Shown here in pieces: positions 21,182-33,300 of a DNA stretch of 64,000 nucleotides (within the stretch, counting starts at the first letter, position 1; every line of letters starts with the position of its first letter). The DNA comes from Gloeophyllum trabeum ATCC 11539 (lineage: Eukaryota; Basidiomycota; Agaricomycetes; Gloeophyllales; Gloeophyllaceae). The notes under the pieces are model-generated. The model searched no databases, was not told the DNA's origin, and was given only the letters and a program-made list of their open reading frames with translations. The DNA lies in the NCBI RefSeq assembly GCF_000344685.1, contig NW_006920419.1:1169576-1233575 (forward strand), given 5' to 3'. The position numbers and the translations under genes are program-made.

Positions 21182-24043
21182 ATGGAAGACGTTCAAGGCC
21201 GTCGTCAAACATCGGAAGACACTGGCCTTTCGGACGATCCTAGAACCCAGATTGTGGAGGAGTACGCGCAAGTATGGGAGGAATTTTACAGATGGGAGCC
21301 CGACATGTGTCGGCAAGTTCTTTTGTCTTTCAGTCGGGAACCTCAGCAGGTTGTGGATGAGCCAGAAAGCGTTGGGCTTGGGCAAGTCGGTGATCAGGAA
21401 TCTGAGGCTGAGAGCGACCTATCCTTCACTTGCTGGAAGCCTGACGGGAGTACGTCCTTCATAAACTTCGAAGAAATAATGGCCAAACCGTTTGCGGCTC
21501 ATCCACCCTACGAGGCGTGTACGCCCGTTTCTCGCAACATCTACTACAGAGATGGAGACGTGGATGACACGGCGCAGTGCCAGTTCATCCCATATGCAGA
21601 TGACCCCGCGTTCAACGCGGTTACCTACCTGACTTTCTTTCCTGACCTTGCCTGGCAGACAGCAGACGGTCTGCAGGAGCCTGACAGTGTGTAAATTCCC
21701 CTACCTTCCGGCTTGCATTGAATATATGCTATGCAGTTGATGCCATCCAGCTGGAGACACTGCGGCGTTTGCACCTTGGCCCCTTGGGCATGCCATTGGA
21801 GGAGATCGACAGCCACGACATACTGCCTCGTGCCGTGCCCGACTTGACCATCGGGCTGTATGCCGGTATGCTATGGGCGGCGACGCACAGGTAGGGCTGT
21901 CCGTCTCCGTCTGCTGGTAATTCCGATCCCAGTTTCCTCCCAGAGACCCCCTACCATGGCCCGGCGCCTCACTATCCACGCTGGGTTCGCTAGCGACCGG
22001 GGCGTGGAAGAGGGAATGCGCCGAAGACGATACGTTGGCGAGGGCCGATTCCGTTCTGACGCATTTCTGCCCCAATCTCAATTGCATTGAGCCGCACTGC
22101 CATACGCACAGTATATGTCGTCTCTCAATGCGGGATTACTGTCGTTCATGCTTGCTTATCTATGACAGCGTTTCCTTACCCGCCTTTGATACCTAAGAAA
22201 GCGACCGTAAACAGCACCGGCATGCGCCTAAGCGCTTCTCAAACGTGCGGCGGTGACTGCTTTACACATATCACGGATTATGAGATCTTCAAAGTATGTC
22301 TATATGGATTCTGTGCAGATATCGTAGTGTAAGTGGTCTCATAAATAGGAATCAGTAATATGGGAGGACGACGATATCAGAACCCTCCGCGATATCCTCG
22401 CCATCACACCCGATTCGAAGCCCTGCGATCTGGCGGTCCTATGTCGCAAGCCATGTAACGAAGTATGCTCAAGTTCTCTTCCGTACGACTGGTGTATGCG
22501 CGAGTGAAATGACTTGCTGCTAGGTCTTTGCACAGCGATGTGCTATCCTGCCAGATGAGACTATCTACGACTTTCCCGGAAGAGACTTCCAACTGGAACA
22601 ACAGGAGGAAACAGACCCGATCGTCTTCGGTAAGCCCCATGCAACTTGCACGGGGTGACGCTGCTTAGACGTGATATAGACGATGACATGGGCGAGGAAG
22701 AGGACAAGATGTAAGCTCCTTCTGGAATGACCGCTTTGATGGATATGGCGTCTAATAGGACATACAGCGCAAGCATCCCTCCCTGCTCTCACGAAGGGCC
22801 CTGCGATAAGAGGTCCAAGTGCGGGTGCTTTCAGTGGTCTATGCATTGCCAGCGCGGATGCCGCTGCGACCTCGACTGTGAGTGTCGGGATCATCATCAG
22901 AAGTCGTGTCTGGTAATCTGACGAAGCGGTGGTGATGTAGGTCTGCGAAGGTTCACTGGGTGCAGCTGTGCCACTACAAAGGGCCAGAAATGCGGGACTG
23001 CTGTCTGCCCGTGCTTTCTCCTACAGAGAGAATGTGATCCTGAGTTGTGTATGCCCTGTTTTTCAGACAAGTGAGCCACAATATTTACCAGTAACTCCGG
23101 AGCATCTTATTCACGATATTCGTAATCTAGAGGTAGACCTCTCCCACTGTGGGCGTAACAATCTGATACGACTTATCTACCGCGAACAGGCAAGCCAACC
23201 CACAGCTGCCAAAACAACAGGATACAATCCAGTGTTCGTGCGGTAAGCTGTAATCCGTACATGCTCCGTTCCACTCTGCGTTATACGTAATTTGCACAGA
23301 ATACTCTGGCGAAGCAGGGTAGCTACGGTCTCGGCTTATTCGCCGCTGGGACGATCCAAGCGAATGAGCTGATAGGAGGTATCTTTTATGCTCTGGTCCG
23401 CAGTCCGACAACAAGCTTCTCACCATGTTATGGGCAGAGTACAACGGTGATATTCTCTGGCAGACGCACGCGCATCACAGAGTGTAAGGAGCACATACTG
23501 ATTACTTGCGCGTCAAACTCATGCATACGATCCTGGTTGGTAGACAAATCCAGAACTACCGCCACCTGAATTACTGGTTCACGTTGAACGAGACGGTGGA
23601 CCGCTCCGTGAAGCACATCGTCGACGCCATGCGTGCTGGTAATCCTACGATGTATATCAACCATGCGCTGGGGATGGCGCAGAACGTCGTTTCCAAAGGT
23701 GCGAAATCCAGCACTCGGATCTAACCCAATGGCTCCGCTCATCAGGGCCGGCAGTCATCGACGTCAATTCGGAACACAGGATAGGATTATTTGCAGGTGA
23801 GCACTACAATTGACCTGTGTCCATACAGATCCTCGCTTACGGTGACCTCGTTTCCAGCGAAGAAGATTCCGGTTGGGAAGGAGCTCTTGCTTGACTACGG
23901 ACCTAACTACTTCCGACTGGATGACGATGATAGTGCAGGTAGGATCGCTGCAGACTTCACATATTCGATCTGACGTGTGCTGACTCCAAGACAACATTCC
24001 CGAAGATCCAGGCAATTTGTCGAGCCCACCGTCACATAAGTAG
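21182..24043 (+). CDS. EZH/KMT6-like SET-domain protein, copy A (divergent SET)
   Basis: Homologue of the Enhancer-of-zeste catalytic subunit of PRC2, which methylates H3K27. The ATG at 21182 starts [15 protein letters not shown]. The N-terminal region has [11 protein letters not shown] and RNIYYRDGD blocks shared with copy B. A Cys motif [12 protein letters not shown] follows near 22065. The CXC/pre-SET region at 22775-23070 has [32 protein letters not shown] across an intron, and [11 protein letters not shown]. The SET domain begins [20 protein letters not shown], then EYNGDIL after an intron, later [20 protein letters not shown] and GKELLLDYG. The last exon (AC at about 23992 onward) ends PSSPPSHK-like residues with TAG at 24041-24043. 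The usual RxxNHS...NC cofactor/fold motif reads MYINHA...NV, so activity is doubtful. More than ten introns are needed. Convergent with EXO70. Confidence 0.82.
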
Positions 24044-24173
24044 GGACCTGGCGGACTTTATGGTCATCGTGACAGGCCGTCATAAAGATACAATTGATAT
24101 ACACCATCCATGAAAATATGCACGTAGCTTTGGGTATCCCTCTACGGTTCCGAGATTGCCACTAGGACCCTCC

Positions 24174-26539
24174 CTAGGAGTAGAAACTCCTTATCTGATT
24201 TTCCACCTCTTCGGCGGACATTTTGATATCTGTATTGCATAGAAATAGATCAGTAAGACATGCGCACTGGTTGCTTGTGTTCCTCACATTTGGACGGGTC
24301 TGCAAATACCAATGGTAATCAATTAGGCTCAGTGTCACACGGGCCAAATGGAAAACTTACTCTTGCTGAACTCTTTCTCGCGATTTCTCTGCGTGAACCG
24401 CTGCAGCGACGGCACCACGAGCTTGACAACCTCTTCGCACAACTGCTCCCTGACATCCCGATCTTCTTCCAATACCTTCGCCATTCGATGCCGCTCCTTC
24501 ACCTCCTCGAATAGATCGAAGAACCGTGTGAACCTTTCCTTCGTCGCCGCCTTCCCACCACTGCTTCCCTTCTCCTCCGCTAATGCCTGCAGTAAGGGTG
24601 AGAAATTGAGGTCAAAGTACGCCGCTTTTGCAGTCCGGAAGTTCGAGTTCAGGATCTCCGTCGTCGGCTTCGACAATAGCGACCGAATGTCGACGTCGGA
24701 CTCGAGGAGCCGCGTGCGCAGGTACGATATGTTGTTAAGCAGAAAAATGGACCCGAATGCGGGTCGCTTCTGAGTACGCGATAGCGTGGTGAGGCTACTC
24801 ACTACGGTGTTCACCACGTCGTCTGCGGTCGCAGAATGAGAGTTGAGGGTTGATAGACACAAAGGAGGGACTTACAGGTGAAGTGCTCAAGGATAATCTG
24901 CTGATCACCGTCCCCGAGTTTCGACCCCTTGCCGACTGCCATCCCATCGCCCATCTTCCAATTCCCGTCCCCAAGAGTAAGGAGAGCAGATCCTACTGCA
25001 TCTCTGACGTCCGGGATTCTCTCCATATACTGCACCGTCTATGGACCCGAGAGTTATGCGAAAGCCCCCGTCCGAACTGGGCGAAGGCTACTCACGGATA
25101 TCGTAAAGTCCGCTAGCCCAGTACTGAGCTCTCCACCCTTGCCAGGGCCCAGACCGGCGCTCTTGATGTCGACAATAAACTCCGGGAAGCTCCTCAAGCA
25201 GACAGCCCTGAGGGAGTGCATCCCCTCCCGGAAGTCATTATCCTTGTCCTTCCTCCCAGCCCGCCGTATCAGGATATCGTCCCACCGCGACTGCGACGCA
25301 AGCAAGGCAGCGTATGAAGACAGAGCAAGGAACGTGTACTTGTGGAGCGAACGTTTGATCAGAGAGGTGAGGGAGGAGAGCGTCGAACTGAATAAGCCCA
25401 AAACGGGCGTTAGGAGGGTGTTGTATGTAGACGAGAGCAGTGATGAAGAGGGGAGGGGAGCTAGGTCGTTTAGTAATTGATATTCTTCCTGTAAACTGAT
25501 CGGTTGACGGTTTGGAGTGAAATCTTACGAGGGTACGGACCTCAGCTACGTTCAATATACTGTCCACCCATTTCCCAAACTCCTTTCCCGCAACCACACC
25601 ATCGACTGTCTCCGCTCTCTCCACTATCCATCTTGCCTGGCTCTCGAGGCACTTCTTGATCCAGTTACCGCGCATGTCTGCATACCCGCGCTGTGCCTCC
25701 TTCAGGGTCGTCAGGATCGCGGGCGCCGCTGGATGCGATGGATACGTCGCCGGGACAGGGAGCGTGCGTAGGAAGGCGACGAGCGGAGTGAGGGTGGGCA
25801 AGAGTTCAGGAGGGAAAGGGGAGGACGTGATGTCGATCCCGGTCGGCGGCGTCCCGGACGAGCCTTCGGCCACGAGCTTCGTGTATAACTGTGCGAGCTT
25901 CTTCGCACCAGTTTCCACTAGACGTGCCTACGAAGTGTCAAAGATGTACCCGAGTGGAGGGTGGGGAGATAGACGCACGGTATCCCGAGAGTCGCGATCG
26001 GACGCCTTGAACGCAATACTTGCATTGAGCCGCTCTAGTGCTTCCTTGTATACCCCCAATTGTGACGGCTGAGGACTGCAAGCTATCCTTAGAAGCTGAC
26101 CGACCCCCAGAAGAGACAAAATTCACCCTCGCAAAATCAGAGCCTCTTCTGCCGCTATCCCCTCCTGGTTGCTGGCGACTTCATCTATCTTCTGCAGGGC
26201 ACTTTCAATGTCTAGTCTATCATTCAAGTATCGATGTTTGTCAGACAGTGGTTCACTTACTCGTAGCACGTTTCGTTAATAGCTGTGTGGAATTGTACAG
26301 AGGAAGAATGGACTTCTCCAGCTTCACAAGGCGGGTGTCAAAACTGCTTAGAATTGCTAAGACCGTTGGCCACGCTAGTTCCGATACCGTTGAATACTAA
26401 TAAGCCTACATGTCATGCGCTGCGAGATTTCTCGAGTTTTATTAAGGTTCTGTTCGAGCTTCGAGAGCGTCAATCCGACGTCTGAGGGCTACCGATGCGT
26501 GCGGCATACCAGCTCAATTTCGGCAGCTTCATCATCCAT
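24174..26539 (-). CDS. EXO70: Exocyst complex subunit Exo70
   Basis: Exocyst subunit that binds PI(4,5)P2 and Rho GTPases and tethers secretory vesicles to the plasma membrane. The ATG at 26539 gives MDDEAAEIEL, then a 51-nt intron, then LEQNLNKTREISQRM, the conserved N-terminal coiled coil. Later exons give ERLNASIAFKASDRDSRDT, KKLAQLYTKLVAEGSSG, ADMRGNWIKKCLESQARW, the helical core SIFLLNNISYLRTRLLES and SPLLQALAEEKG, and the C-terminal VVPSLQRFTQRNREKEFSK. A 12-nt microexon at 24288-24299 and a final exon 24174-24229 complete the tail SKNPSKYIKMSAEEVENQI and RSFYS. The EXO70 C-terminal domain looks intact. It lies between the two EZH-like genes and is convergent with copy A (130 bases between stops). 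Confidence 0.92.
24288..24299 (-). other. EXO70: 12-nt microexon of EXO70
   Basis: On the minus strand ACCCGTCCAAAT is preceded by TTTGCAG and followed by GTGAGG. Joining it to the upstream exon (ending AGCAAGA at 24361) and the downstream exon (starting ATATCAAAATG at 24229) restores SKNPSKYIKM in frame, which matches the Exo70 C-terminal consensus. Without it the frame would be kept (12 nt) but NPSK would be lost. Confidence 0.82.
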
Positions 26540-26875
26540 ATCGAATATTTCACAAGGTGCAGAGCGGAGGTCGGGATGGTAGGTCGGTTTGAGTCAGTAC
26601 GCGTCTGCGCGCCTGTGGTAGACGCCTGTTTCCGGGGAAGGGCTTTAGGGGGGACTTCCCACGCTAGGAGGGGACGTAGATATATGACTAGGAATCCCGA
26701 ACACATCGGATGCGTGATGGGCAAATCTGGTCGCGGCTGCGAGGCAGTCTCGAGATAAAGCTTCGGCGGAGCTCGACAAAGAAGATGAGGCTGTGGATTG
26801 CATCCATGCAGGTACTTACGAAATTTGGGGGCGTGCAGAGGATCTCGGGGCACGACCCACGGTAGGCATACGCAA

Positions 26876-26884
26876 TATAAAAGG
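26876..26884 (+). promoter_or_regulatory. TATA box of the cupin gene
   Basis: TATAAAAGG ends 43 bases before the cupin ATG at 26928, a suitable distance for a short 5' leader. The start codon context is CACCATG, close to the fungal Kozak consensus. Confidence 0.6.
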
Positions 26885-26927
26885 ACCACAGCAAGAAGGT
26901 CCCCTGCACGTATTTCACTCACCCACC

Positions 26928-27425
26928 ATGTTGACCACCAAGCAGCCCTACATCGTTCGTACCAACGACACTCCCACCCAGCGCGGGGGACATCCTTTCG
27001 ACCCTGAAGTCCACCGCGAACAGATACGCTTGGGCGACATCACCGGTTTGACGAAGACAGCCGTGCATCTCGTCCACCTGCCTCCCCATAAGGAGAGCAC
27101 CGTCCTACACTGGCATGCCAACGATGACGAATGGGTTTACGTCATTAGCGCAGGAGAGGGAGCCGTGATGCGAATTAAAGAGGGGGATGCGGAGACCAAG
27201 GACGTGCCTATCAACGGAGGGGATTTCTTTGCGTTCCCCGCAGGCTTGCGGAGGTCGCACTCGATGAACGCTGGTGCGGGCGAGGTGGTATATTTGATGG
27301 GAGGGAGCAGGGAGAAGATGGACGTCTGTTACTACTCCGAGAAGAAGATCACGGCGATCGTTGACAGGACGGTACCTGAAGGGTTAAACTTCTGGGCGGT
27401 AAAAGAGGATGACATCTTGAGATAG
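26928..27425 (+). CDS. Small single-domain cupin protein
   Basis: Intronless 165-residue protein with one cupin beta-barrel, a metal-binding fold of many dioxygenases, isomerases and sugar-binding proteins. Motif 1 is seen as VLHWHANDDEWVYVISAG (His-x-His with a downstream Glu and Gly) and motif 2 as GDFFAFPAGLRRSHSMNAG (Pro-x-Gly then His and Asn). The N-terminus MLTTKQPYIVRTNDTP has no signal peptide, so it is likely cytosolic. I chose the ATG at 26928 because it follows a TATA box and a CACC context; an upstream in-frame Met at 26793 precedes the TATA box. It sits between EXO70 (divergent, 388 bases) and EZH-like copy B (convergent, 91 bases between stops). The substrate is unknown. Confidence 0.88.
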   Translation: MLTTKQPYIVRTNDTPTQRGGHPFDPEVHREQIRLGDITGLTKTAVHLVHLPPHKESTVLHWHANDDEWVYVISAGEGAVMRIKEGDAETKDVPINGGDFFAFPAGLRRSHSMNAGAGEVVYLMGGSREKMDVCYYSEKKITAIVDRTVPEGLNFWAVKEDDILR

Positions 27426-27516
27426 GGTAGACAGAGGATCAGGGACTATTGGTCAGGCTCCTTGTCCATGTACTGTAGATGAATACGAAAGAGGCAGCGG
27501 CACGAAATGCTGACAG

Positions 27517-30128
27517 TCAACTGTCGAAAAATAGCGGGCCATAGTCCAGTAACAACTCCGTTCTAGGTGGGAGAAATTCCGCTGTGATTCCTAACTTAAC
27601 ATCTCATGATGACGATGGGCCCTGAATACACTCACTAGCGTAAATGCCGATCCTATGTTCCCCATTAACCAAAAGCCCTGCTAAGGGCATCAATACCAAT
27701 GTAATAAGCAAGCTGTTACTGAACGTACGCGGCGCTTTGCAGTTCGCATGTGTTGCCGAATGGTTGATGTAGCGTGTCTCATTGCCCACATACGAACTAT
27801 CCAAGGACTCCTCGCCGAGCCCGTACACATAATTTCTTCCGCGGTGCTCGGCTATATCGCTAGCATGGTAGAGGTCAGTCAGAATATTCTAAGCCATAAA
27901 CAGATTGACTTCTACACACGCTCGACTCTCAGCGGTGGGTTCAAAGATGATCTCGCCGATATATTCTGAATCAGAAGCAGGGTGGGTGTCGCACTAAGAT
28001 GTTGCCGCATAAGACGGTACTAAGACGGTACATACCACCGATCAAATCACCGCACTTGGCGGGTTCCATTAGAAATGCACCTAAGCCGTAGCCAGATCGG
28101 CTCGCCTTGACCGTGAGGCGTTTCCGACGACCTTGCTGAATCTGCGCGTTCTGGCATATGTTCTTGCTCACATCTGAGGTTCACACACCATCATCCCCAA
28201 ATCTTCACCACCGAGGTCAACAAACGCACCTCTTAGTTACATAAAACTCGCCGTCAGTCATGACTTTCACATGAGTCACCTTGAGTTCACCTACTTAGCT
28301 TCGCATTTGACGCACAATTCAGGGTCGCACTCTCGCCCTTCACGGATGCATGGGCACGATCCTAGCGTGGTGATGGTGGAGCAGGAGCCCCCGCGCGATG
28401 CGCACTTGCATCCGGACCATCGCAATTCACCTGAGAAGCGGGCAGTCTATTAGCAACTTCAAACTCATCATAGGATATGGCATTTGACAACATTCTGGAG
28501 GACACCTGCAGTTGCGATCGCAGTATCTCTTACTCAAAGCGCAGATGCAATGCTTCACGTTGGAGCCATTAGACGCCTTGATATATTCCGTGCATGATCC
28601 GGCATGAAGGCAGGTGACAGGTCTGAGGCGACCATTGTAAATGATGAGTCCACAAAGTTATCTGTGACTTACGGCGCACTATTGCCTTCGGATTGACTTG
28701 ATGGCCCCCCAAGAGGAGAGGACAATGGCGGTTTGCGTATGACTGACGGCTCTTCTTCTGCATAAAACCCCAGGTTGGCCAGTCTCGTGGCCGATATTTT
28801 TTTGTCAGGCAGGAAGCTTTGACGCTGCAAGAAGACTATAATGAAGGTTCAGCCAAGGAATCATAGCTGAAGATCCAAGAATAATTGCCTTCTGAGCAAG
28901 GCTTTCGACATATAACCGCGATGTCGCACGGCAAGGAGTCAGGTGTAAGCCGGAGTATGGCAGTCAGATCGTTCAGGCTGCTTTCATCCCAAACGACGGA
29001 CACCTGAACAACGTTAGTAATCAGACAACCAGGAGACACTGGATGGTTTACTGGGGAGGAATCGGTCAAATTTAGGTAGCAATCTTGCCCGCAAGCTTTT
29101 GTTGTTCGTGCTTGCAGGTCGGCGTTCAGTATTTGCGGAACTATGTCAGGGGGCATGGTATAATTCTCCGCTAAGGCCACGATATCAGAATTGTAGTCTC
29201 TATGCCCGAAACAACGCACTGCTATGATGGGTCGGGCAACAAGGCTCGATACAATTCAAATTTGGGCAGAAATATCCCAATGTGCTTGAAATGCGACTAT
29301 AAAGCTCCTCGAAGCCCGGTACGTTCGCGAAGAGCTGCTTGCACGAAGTTAGATCGAATATCCCGTCTGTGTAGTCGCTGAAAGGAGTTAGGAGGTGATT
29401 CAGATCGTATAGCAAGTGCCTACCCAAACAAGCCGGTCTGCAGCACTCCGCGTCTTCCAGGGGTACTCAGTAGAGGGATCGGTAATGCGTCTGTAAAGTC
29501 AATCTGTCCAGCTGATAGATTATATTCTTGATGTAATCTCTTGGCTGTCGCAAGCACGATCACATATACTAGAAGCAGAATTTTACTAAACTTGACTTTG
29601 CCATTTGTAGGTACGCATACAATCAGGGTCAACCTGATCTTGCCAGGATAAGGTAGCGTAGCACTCTTGATGAGCCACAGCATTGAAAGATGGGTCGTCA
29701 GGGAAGGGCAAGAAAGCCATGTCGTCTGGATCATCTCCCTGAAATATATTTCTAGAAGACGGGGTCGTGGATTCGTATGGCGCATAGGCAGCTTGAGAAC
29801 TCGCTGCCGCTACCCAGTTCTCCACTGGCAGAGTTGACCTCGTCCTTGTCCCGGGTGTACTGGGATCACCGTCGCGGTACTCACACACTTCAAAAGCACA
29901 GTCTTGATTCGAAGTATACATGGTGTCTCCTGTGTTCTTGTCGAAAGCAGCTGCATCGCGCATAGGATGGGAGGTCCGACGTGCTGGAAGAACGACTCTT
30001 GAGTGAGACTCGGCAAGGACTCTGCGTTCCAACCCCTTCAAGACGCGTTTGCGTGCGACCTTTTCCCGGGAGTAAAATTCGTCCCAGACAGTTCGGAACA
30101 TAGATGCCACCAAATCAGAAGTATCCAT
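27517..30128 (-). CDS. EZH/KMT6-like SET-domain protein, copy B
   Basis: Second Enhancer-of-zeste homologue, predicted H3K27 methyltransferase of PRC2 type. The ATG at 30128 gives MDTSDLVASMFRTVWDEFY, matching the start of copy A in kind. Later blocks include [53 protein letters not shown] and DIAVICRKPC. The CXC region is seen as CSHAGSC, HCICALSKRYCDRNCRCPP, CKCASRGGSC and [14 protein letters not shown]. The SET domain keeps GNETRYINHS, HANCKA, NGEHRIGIYA and, after a final intron, [15 protein letters not shown], with TGA at 27517-27519. Unlike copy A, the R...NHS...NC residues are intact. Many introns are needed and I did not place all of them. Head-to-head with RecQ, 179 bases apart. Confidence 0.82.
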
Positions 30129-30307
30129 CCCGAACAGCCACGTATCCAGGAATTACTAGGCGCATTAAAGACATAAGGGTCCAGTGGCCGTCGGTGCTGG
30201 TCTGATTCGTCAGATTGGGTGCCAGTGGCCAACAATAGAACGCGTGACGCGAGACGCGACGCGTCCAACTGGAACTTGAAGACGCGCGTTCTACCGCGAC
30301 GCCCTCG

Positions 30308-33300
30308 ATGTCGGACAACGTTTCCTTGCAAAGTCAGATTAACAGTCTCGATATCGAGATACGAGATGCGGAAGAAAACATCAAGAAGTATCAAGATTTG
30401 CGAGATTCCCTGGTCTCCCAGAAACAGGCGTATATTCAGCAGCTGCACCAACGACGCGTTTCTAGGACGAACACAAGTTTGCCGGGCAAAGGAGGCATCG
30501 ATTACATGTCTGCAAACTTTGAGTGGACCCATGAGCTCAAGACTCGGATGGCAAAAATCTTTGGTATAGAGAACTTTCGTTTGTGTCAACAAGGGTAGGT
30601 CGCATTGCTTGATTTCGGCTATCCACGCATATAATCACCTTCCAGCGTGTGCAATGCCAACATGGATGGACGCGACATAGTCTGCGTGATGCCAACAGGT
30701 TTGTTTTAGCTCTCAGTCCAGCCTAGACACGGGCTTGAATCACCATGATTAGGCGGCGGAAAGTCGCTGACGTACCAGCTACCGGCGCTCTTGACGCCAG
30801 GGTGCACCTTGGTTATATCTCCTCTCATATCGCTCATTCAGGACCAAATTATGCATCTCCAAGAAGTCGGCGGTACGTACATGCCCACATCATCTATCTG
30901 CTCAGTATTGAACAACATCATGAAGTTGAGGCAGCTATGGTCACCGGGGCTGTATCTAAGCAAGAGACAGACCGGATCTATGCTCGGCTAACTTCAGCAA
31001 CGAGCTCATCTGCGGACGGTAGGCAATATAAGGAAATCAAGCTACTCTATGTCACAGTGAGTGCATTCTTCGAGCAGATCGTAGGGACAGTGGTCGACGT
31101 GGCCGCGTTGTAGCCTGAGAAGATTTCCAAGAGCAAACTGTTCAAGTCGAAATTGAACAAGCTGTACGAGGCTGGCAGGCTTGGTATACACACATTTAGA
31201 GCTAATTGTGTAGACCGTCCTGACCTATCCTCAGCTCGTATCGTCATTGACGAGGCGCACTGCGTCTCGCAATTGGGCCATGACTTCAGGTTCGGTATAC
31301 GTTCCTTCATTATACATTCAATCTCACCCACCATTCACAGACCGGACTACCAGCAGCTAGCTATCTTGCGACAGCTTTTCCCCAGTGTGCCGATTCTCGC
31401 ACTGTCTGCGACATGTCCACCTAAGGTACTCGAGGACCTCTTGAAGACACTCCGCATGAAAGCGGTGGTAGACGGTCGATGTAGGTCGTAGGCCCATCAT
31501 TCTCTCGTTGCTTAACTCGGTCCCCGTAGGTGCACCCCCTGAGGGCACGATCTACTTTACTTCTTCACTTTACAGAAAGAATCTGCACTACAAGGTCGTT
31601 GCCAAACCTTCGTCAGCACAAGCCGTGATCAAGGCCATGGCGGACTATATCCTAAGCAAGCACCTGAAAGAGAGCGGAATCATCTACTGCCTTAGTCAAA
31701 AGGTTTGTCTATTTATGGAAGGACTGATTAGGACTCACAAGGTCGCCATCAGGATTCGATGACCGTAGCCAAGGACCTGTATGAAGCTAGTGGGTACAAA
31801 ATAAAGACCGGTGTCTATCATGCCGGTATCCCCGACGCGGACAAGGAAACCTTGCACAGGCGGTGGCGGAACGGCGAAATTCAGGTTGTCTGCGCTACAA
31901 TCGGTCACCCTCTTAATTCTTCCATTTGCTCCTTTATTTATGCTGCTTCCATTTAGCTTTCGGGCTAGGCATCGATAAGGGCGACGTCCGATTTGTATTG
32001 CACCACTCTGTAAGCTCCCTATTCTGTCTTGAACGGTCATGCTTTTCAATGCTCATGCACTCATAGATGTCGGTCTGTATTTCTCCGAAATGACTAGTGG
32101 ACTGTGTCCTCGCTTCGTAGTCATATTGACATGCTCTCCGCAGAAATCCGTGGAGGGCTTCTACCAGGAGTCTGGGCGAGCAGGCCGAGATGGCAAAGAC
32201 TCTGACTGCGTGCTCTATTACCGTCCGCAGGATGCATCGCGACTCAGCGGCATAGCTTGCGAAGAGAAGGAAGGGCCATCGAAACGTAAGGCCCTAAGCC
32301 ATGACGCATTGTCTGGCCGTCACCACTGATGCACCTGGTCGCTCCTTCCAGTATTTGATATGCTTAGGTTCGTCCATGACCTGAAACAGTGTAGGAAGAT
32401 ACAATTTGCCAAGTGCGTTGCGGCATGTCCATGCATCCTTTTCGCTTGCTTACTGCTGCTTCGGTAGCTATTTCTCTATGTCGTCTCACGTGTCCTTGTC
32501 ATCGTGGGCTACGGAGGGCGAGGACGCCCTGAAGCGCTGCGGACACTGCGACAATTGTTTGCGGGATCCGCAAAATGTGGAAAGCAAGGACGTTACCCTC
32601 GAGGCGTGGCAAATTCTTCGGGTAGCCGAGGAGATCAAGAAAGGCAGAGGCCTGGAAACCCTGGCTAAGCTTTCCGATTTTGTCAGAGGCGCAGGCGGTG
32701 GTGGATTTCAGGTCAAAGGTGCCGGGTCAAAGCGGAAAGGTAAAGGCAAGGCGACAGAGAAGACTGGACTAGATATCGAAGACATTGCCGGAGGGAAGGT
32801 TAATCTGTCTAAGGAGGTAAATACGTATGGTGTTCCTGGAAGAGCCGGTACTGAACCCGTCGTTTATAGAATACCGAACGTCTCCTGGTCGAGCTCCTAT
32901 TGTCCAAAGACCTTCAACAGGAATACAAGATAAATGCCTATGCTACGAACGTTTACGTATGTCCCGGACCAAAAGCAATCACTTTGACGAGATGGACCCG
33001 AGAGCAAGTCCAAAGTCAGACCCAGCGTCGGGTTAAATGTGACTTCCTGCAGAACAAATCCGGACGAAAGAGCAACGCCGGGAAGAAAGCCAATACCTCA
33101 GCCATTAAAGTCGCCGACAAGCCGCCGAGGACTTCCAACAGCAAAAGGAAGAAAGCTGTGCCGAGTTCTGACTGTGAAACAGACGAGGACGAAGAAGAAG
33201 ATCTACTGCACAGCCCAAACGTACTGGATAGTCCCTCTTCAGACCCCGTCATTCTTGACAGCGAGACTGAGGACAGCTGGGCCTTCTCGTTCAGGGAGTC

